Translations under genes and position numbers: made by a program | Notes under the pieces: model-generated | The model's input: only the letters and a program-made list of their open reading frames with translations | Databases searched by the model: none | Told to the model about the DNA's origin: nothing | Shown here: positions 13,169 through 17,246 of the stretch, in pieces | Layout: every line of letters starts with the position of its first letter | Numbering within the stretch: position 1 is the stretch's first letter | Assembly: GCA_035293245.1 (NCBI GenBank) | Contig: DATDOO010000376.1 | Coordinates: 1-17,246, forward strand | Direction of reading: 5' to 3' | From: DATDOO01 sp035293245 | GTDB lineage: Bacteria; Pseudomonadota; Gammaproteobacteria; Methylococcales; Methylococcaceae | DNA length: 17,246 nucleotides

Positions 13169-16100
13169 TTACACTGGATCCTGCGGCTGGAGAGCTGGCA
13201 TGAGATTGGTTACCTCTCCACCAACATTATCTCCAGCAGTCACTGTTACGTCGAACGAACCGCTAATCGGATCGCTATCCGAATCAGCCCCGGTATAATT
13301 GAATTGCATCAATACATCTTGAGGGTCACTAATTGAAACATAAGAAAGCCCACCAATTTTCAGATCGCCGGTAGTCGTGGTGATTTGAATACTATCGAAC
13401 CCCCCCGTTACACTAATCAGTCCATCACTTACCTGCCCTGTCCCTGTCTCCGTAACACCGCTTATCTCATTTGTGAACGCCTTATTCTGGAAATCCGGGA
13501 TCGTCATGGTACCAGTACCAACCTGCGCACCATCCTTAAATGCTACCCAACTCAAGGTGTCGGCCCCACTACCGGTATCAAACAGTTTCAACGCAAGATC
13601 GTTTACAACTTCTGCGTTAGAAATACTGTAACTACCATCAGGATTACTTGCTATATCGCCAAACTTATAAACGATGGTTTCTCCATGATTCAGAATGTTG
13701 TTATCAATACCGATAAAGTCGGCGCTGGCTTTAACCTGCTTATCAGCGTCAACCGGATTTGTGTCTTCGATCAACAACCCCGTACCGACTGGCAATTGAT
13801 TGACACCGCCACCGGCACTAATGCCATCAAAGAGTACTGTCTGCCGAACCACAGGAAGATCGATGACATCATTCATCGTCAATGTGTAGCCACCTTCCGC
13901 GCCGCTTCCCGCAGTCGGTGCCAAGGTAAAGACGAGGCCATCCCCGTCGCTGTATACATTGTTATTGTCGTTATCGATAAATCCATATACCTCGCCCAAT
14001 CCATCACCGTTCGAATCGACCGCCTGATATTCGACAACCGCACCGTGCGACTTCAATCCGCCGACAATAGCTTGACCGTTTGACGTTACGGCTGGCGTGC
14101 TGAAGGTAATGTTACCGAGACCATCCGCACCCATGTCGTAAACCATGATGTTGGACAACTTGTCGCCAGCATCATTCTCTATAGTGGCATTCACATCCCC
14201 TCGTTGTGGGATATCATCGTGAATGGTGACATTCAGTAGCACCGGCAACGAGTAGTTCGTACCATCGTCCGATACGCTCACACTGAAGCTGTTCGTTGAA
14301 GTGCTTACTTGACTCGTAGCGGTATCCAGCACGTATCTGTAACTCACCACTCCCGCGCTGTAGCCGGTTATATAAAGCTGACCTTCAGCGGTATCTCCCA
14401 CAAGCAGCCGACCTGCGACAGTATCCGCCGCGGCACTCAATTGGCCGATGGTGTAAGTGGAGCTACCCACTTTGATGGAATGCAGGTCGTCCAATCCATC
14501 GCTGTCCGCCAAAGTAAACACCCCAGTTACTGACGTAGTTATCGGGCCAATGCCCGAACCCAACGGAAGGCCCGCTTCATACACATCGTGAACACCGCCC
14601 GTGATACTGATTGTCGGTGCATCGTTCGTGCCGTTGATGGTGATGGTCAGCGTCGCCGTGTCCGTGTCGCCGTCCGCGTCCTTCATGGTGTAGCTAAAGG
14701 TCTCGGTCAGGGTCTGACCCTCCGACAGGGTTTGCACCGCAGGCAGGCTATTGTCCAACGTGTAGGTGTAACTGCCGTCGGCATTCTTGACGATCGTCCC
14801 GAAGCTAGCTGTCTCGCTACCCCACGAGACCAAGCTGATCGGGGTGTCGGCACCCGTCGGGGTGTCGTTCGTCAGCACGTTGGCCGTGATGCTGTTCGGC
14901 ACCGCGTCTTCGGTAATGCTGTTGACATCGTTCTCGGCGTTGGTGACGTCGTCCACGATGTTGATGTTGAGCGTGGAGTTGGCCGCATCGCCGTCTTCGT
15001 CCGTTACCGTCACGCCCAGCGTCTCGATGAAGTTCGTACCCGTCGCGCCTGCCTGGCTGTCGTTGTCCACCGTGGTGTCCAGCGTGTAGCTGTAGCTCAC
15101 CGTGCCGCCTTGCGCCGTGCCGCTGTAACCGGTCAGCGTCAGCGCGCCGTACGGGGTGTCGATGACGGCGTTGCTGGTGCCCAGATTCTGCAACTGGGCC
15201 AGGCTCAGCGTCGTGGTGCCTACCTGTACGCTGTCGATGCCGTCCAGCGCGGTGATCACGAACGTGCCCGTCTGCGTCAGCGCCCCCACATCCGGGCTGC
15301 TGCCCGTCAAGAGGTCATTTTCCAGAACAGTCTCATCGCCCGCCGCATTGCCAATGCCCGTAATGGTCACGCCGTCGTCCGTGCCAAAAATGGTAATCGT
15401 CAACGTCGCCGTGTCAGGCGCGTTGACACCATCCGTCACCGTGTAGGTAAAGGTCTCGGTCAGGGTCTGACCCTCCGACAGGGTTTGCACCGCAGGCAGG
15501 CTATTGTCCAACGTGTAGGTGTAACTGCCGTCCGAGTTCTTTTGGATGGAACCATATGCCGGAGTCTCGGCACCCCAGGAAACTGCCAGAGGATTGTCGT
15601 CCACATCCGCTTGATCTGAGAAACTCAACGTCGAACTTGGATCATCGGGATGGGGATGCGGGATGGTCTGAAGAACGTTACCGGAAGCGGTCAGGTGACC
15701 ATTATCAAAACTCTGCTCCGTATCAATCCCGAAGCTATCTTCTTGCACCCAGTTGGTATCGTCCACGGCATCCGGCGCATAGTCATCGTCAACAATCGTC
15801 ACTGTGGCTGTGTCGTTGCCCAGCGTTGCGCCGATCACATTGCTAAGCGTGATAGTGAAAGATTCATTTCCTTCAACCAGAATGTCTTCCACGATAAATT
15901 CGGTAACCGTAAAACCTATATAGCCAACAGGTATCGTAACGGTGCCCGTCAATGCACCATCCGTAAAATCTTCAGGATTATTTGCTGTACCTGGGGAGAT
16001 CGTATACGTGATCGTAACCGGTGCAGTAGCCACCTGATCCAGGGTGATGAGGAAAGTGACCGGGTGCATGCCGTAGCCACCCTCGGTAACACTTGTCCCT

Positions 16101-16768
16101 TCAGGGATATCAATAGCGGATACCAACGCGGTCGGGATCGTCGTATCGCCCGGGATTAAAATAACTCCTCCGTCCCCCGGTTGCCCCACACCAATCTCAA
16201 CATCTACTGAAACCGATACGGAAACGGTTGGCTCTGGGCCTGTCTCCCCCTGCAACAAAAACTGTCCTTCCTGGGGCGAGAATGCGATAGGCGTAGTATC
16301 GGTGTCATAACCGCTGTCCGGCGTAGTGGCGGGGCCGGTGTAATCGACAACGACAAAGCTGTGGCCGCCTTCCGTGCCATCGCCACCCGTGGCTCCGGCT
16401 GCGGGTGCGCCGCCGGCGGCGGTGGCTTCCGCGATTTTGGTCGGGTCGGCGCCGGCGAGGATCATTTTCTGGATTTCCTCGGCGGTCAGGGCCGGTTGCT
16501 GGGCGGGCTGGCCTTCGGCGGGAGCGGCCGGCGCATGGGGCGCTTCATGTTCCAGGGCCTCCTTGTTCAGGGTGATCTGGGAATTGCGCCCGATGTCCAT
16601 CATGCTGCCGTCATTGAGCTGAATGGCGATGACGCTGCCGTTGATGGTGGAGATGGTTTCGTTTTCGTACACCTTGTCGCCGAGATGCAGTTCGCGGCGC
16701 GAACCGTCTTCCGCGATGGCGATGACAGCGCCGGTAAGTACTTTTACAATTCCGATTGAAGTGGCCAT
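13169..16768 (-). CDS. LapA-like type I secreted surface adhesin with N-terminal retention module
   Basis: The protein has 1199 residues. Residues 1-70 (GIVKVLTGAVIAI, LHLGDKVYENETI, GSMMDIGRNSQITL) match the N-terminal retention module of LapA-family adhesins, which plugs in the outer-membrane TolC-like pore. Residues 107-120 hold GADPTKIAEATAAGG with TAAG (116-119), the dialanine site cut by the periplasmic protease LapG under c-di-GMP control in the family. EGGHSFVVVDYTG follows. A Calx-beta domain spans about 212-329 (ending TVTIVDDD), then VCBS repeats (about 333-470 and 600-715) and further beta-sandwich repeats. Acidic Asp-rich linkers suggest Ca2+ binding. No RTX nonapeptides or C-terminal secretion domain is visible; the chain ends GEVTNLMPALQPQDPV. 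GGAGA is 7 nt before the ATG. No lapBCE transporter, lapD or lapG gene is in the window. Confidence 0.88.
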   Translation of the reverse strand: MATSIGIVKVLTGAVIAIAEDGSRRELHLGDKVYENETISTINGSVIAIQLNDGSMMDIGRNSQITLNKEALEHEAPHAPAAPAEGQPAQQPALTAEEIQKMILAGADPTKIAEATAAGGAPAAGATGGDGTEGGHSFVVVDYTGPATTPDSGYDTDTTPIAFSPQEGQFLLQGETGPEPTVSVSVSVDVEIGVGQPGDGGVILIPGDTTIPTALVSAIDIPEGTSVTEGGYGMHPVTFLITLDQVATAPVTITYTISPGTANNPEDFTDGALTGTVTIPVGYIGFTVTEFIVEDILVEGNESFTITLSNVIGATLGNDTATVTIVDDDYAPDAVDDTNWVQEDSFGIDTEQSFDNGHLTASGNVLQTIPHPHPDDPSSTLSFSDQADVDDNPLAVSWGAETPAYGSIQKNSDGSYTYTLDNSLPAVQTLSEGQTLTETFTYTVTDGVNAPDTATLTITIFGTDDGVTITGIGNAAGDETVLENDLLTGSSPDVGALTQTGTFVITALDGIDSVQVGTTTLSLAQLQNLGTSNAVIDTPYGALTLTGYSGTAQGGTVSYSYTLDTTVDNDSQAGATGTNFIETLGVTVTDEDGDAANSTLNINIVDDVTNAENDVNSITEDAVPNSITANVLTNDTPTGADTPISLVSWGSETASFGTIVKNADGSYTYTLDNSLPAVQTLSEGQTLTETFSYTMKDADGDTDTATLTITINGTNDAPTISITGGVHDVYEAGLPLGSGIGPITTSVTGVFTLADSDGLDDLHSIKVGSSTYTIGQLSAAADTVAGRLLVGDTAEGQLYITGYSAGVVSYRYVLDTATSQVSTSTNSFSVSVSDDGTNYSLPVLLNVTIHDDIPQRGDVNATIENDAGDKLSNIMVYDMGADGLGNITFSTPAVTSNGQAIVGGLKSHGAVVEYQAVDSNGDGLGEVYGFIDNDNNNVYSDGDGLVFTLAPTAGSGAEGGYTLTMNDVIDLPVVRQTVLFDGISAGGGVNQLPVGTGLLIEDTNPVDADKQVKASADFIGIDNNILNHGETIVYKFGDIASNPDGSYSISNAEVVNDLALKLFDTGSGADTLSWVAFKDGAQVGTGTMTIPDFQNKAFTNEISGVTETGTGQVSDGLISVTGGFDSIQITTTTGDLKIGGLSYVSISDPQDVLMQFNYTGADSDSDPISGSFDVTVTAGDNVGGEVTNLMPALQPQDPV
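14695..14779 (-). repeat. 85-bp exact direct repeat, copy 2 (VCBS repeat, adhesin gene)
   Basis: It encodes adhesin residues about 664-692, around DNSLPAVQTLSEGQTLTETF. It is identical base for base to 15448-15532, 753 bp away (251 codons, so in frame). The flanking parts of the two VCBS repeats differ. Confidence 0.93.
15448..15532 (-). repeat. 85-bp exact direct repeat, copy 1 (VCBS repeat, adhesin gene)
   Basis: It encodes adhesin residues about 413-441. Full identity, including third codon positions, to 14695-14779 points to recent duplication or gene conversion between the repeats. Recombination here would delete or add 251 residues in frame. Confidence 0.93.
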
Positions 16769-16910
16769 GGTCGTGTCTCCGTACCTGGTTGAATGTGAAG
16801 GATTAAAAACGAACTGGTTAAACCGTTGCCGAGTGCAAAGAAGGAATGCCGCTGGCGTAGTCGCTTTCGCCCCAATTCCGTTAGGTTAAGGACTCGCTTC
16901 CCTTTTTTCT

Positions 16911-17054
16911 CCATCCCCTTCGGGAGAGCCTGGGCGAGGGACGTTTTTTATACGTTGGCCCCTCACCCTCTCCCAGGGGGAGAGGGAACTTGATCAAAGC
17001 CTCCTAACGGCTTCGGCCCTCGCCCCAACCTCTCCCGACGGGAAGAGGGGGTGG
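16911..17054. repeat. Three units of a GC-rich palindromic intergenic repeat
   Basis: Unit A (16911-16942) is in inverse orientation to B (16957-16989) and C (17015-17054). All share a CCCTC(A/G)CCC...CTCTCCC...GGGAGAGGG type sequence. B holds a perfect 9-bp stem, CCCTCTCCC (16966-16974) with GGGAGAGGG (16978-16986). C has a stem with one bulge. Repeats of this kind are common between genes in proteobacteria. They lie 143 to 286 bp upstream of the adhesin start. Confidence 0.8.
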
Positions 17055-17246
17055 TTCTGCGGCATTGCTTCTTTGCGCTCCGAAACCCCTTCGAACATGC
17101 CGAAGAGGGTTTCTTGAAGCGTAAGGTAGTCGGGGCGGGGGTGTTTTACTATTGTACGAAGGTACTAATTTTCTGATTTGGCTTACGAACAGCCGTGTTT
17201 GGTTGACGTTCCGCGGTTGGCTAACGCTAGGACATTTCGTATTATT
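17055..17246. other. Gene-free window end
   Basis: I see no credible coding frame, RNA gene or clear promoter here. Base composition shifts from GC-rich to AT-richer after about 17140. A minus-strand TACAAT (17158-17153) could be a -10 box of an adhesin promoter, but no fitting -35 box was found. Confidence 0.4.

Noticed and set aside
13385..14083. 232-residue + frame opposite the adhesin gene
   Set aside because: No ribosome site, no motif, and fully inside a clear repeat-protein gene on the other strand.
14588..15619. 343-residue Arg/Val-rich + frame opposite the adhesin gene
   Set aside because: It arises from the repeated VCBS coding sequence read in antisense; the repeated peptide is simply the shadow of the 85-bp repeat.
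16911..17054. Possible CRISPR array
   Set aside because: Units differ in orientation and spacing and are internally palindromic; there are no uniform spacers and no cas genes.

Overview
The window reads as chromosomal DNA of a high-GC gammaproteobacterial methylotroph, most likely a methanotroph of the Methylococcales. This rests on an NAD-linked, molybdenum-type formate dehydrogenase directly followed by a lanthanide-type (XoxF) methanol dehydrogenase, and on the general protein character. The taxon is an inference; no rRNA or other marker gene is present.

Bases 1-5305 are the C1-oxidation block on the + strand: the 3' end of the diaphorase subunit fdsB, complete fdsA (catalytic subunit), then xoxF with its own Shine-Dalgarno, closed by a strong bidirectional terminator. 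XoxF oxidises methanol in the periplasm; the FDH oxidises formate to CO2 and makes NADH in the cytoplasm. No fdsC/fdsD follows fdsA and no xoxG/xoxJ follows xoxF.

Bases 5364-7817 are a compact nitric-oxide module. A group-1 truncated haemoglobin and a [2Fe-2S]/FAD/NAD(P)H reductase form a minus-strand operon. They are transcribed divergently from an NsrR-type NO sensor, whose stop overlaps the start of an HPP-family membrane protein. A palindrome matching the NsrR operator lies in the shared 149-bp promoter region. The natural reading is an NO-induced two-protein NO dioxygenase plus a possible nitrite/nitrate permease.

Bases 7916-9643 encode a lone NodU/CmcH-type carbamoyltransferase, followed by a gene-free stretch with a nested inverted repeat (9857-10034).

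Bases 10120-12470 are an accessory cluster on the minus strand: a VapBC pair, a frameshifted toxin-like remnant on the + strand, a PIN-toxin/ribbon-helix-helix pair in toxin-first order, and a coiled-coil membrane protein (DUF1640-like) with a small overlapping ORF upstream. Two almost identical terminators lie in this block.

Bases 12508-16768 (minus strand) hold a LapA-like surface adhesin with an N-terminal retention module, a LapG-type TAAG cleavage motif, a Calx-beta domain and VCBS repeats. It has no recognisable C-terminal type I secretion signal. The small gene just downstream contains pieces resembling such a signal. The window ends in a gene-free region carrying three copies of a GC-rich palindromic intergenic repeat.
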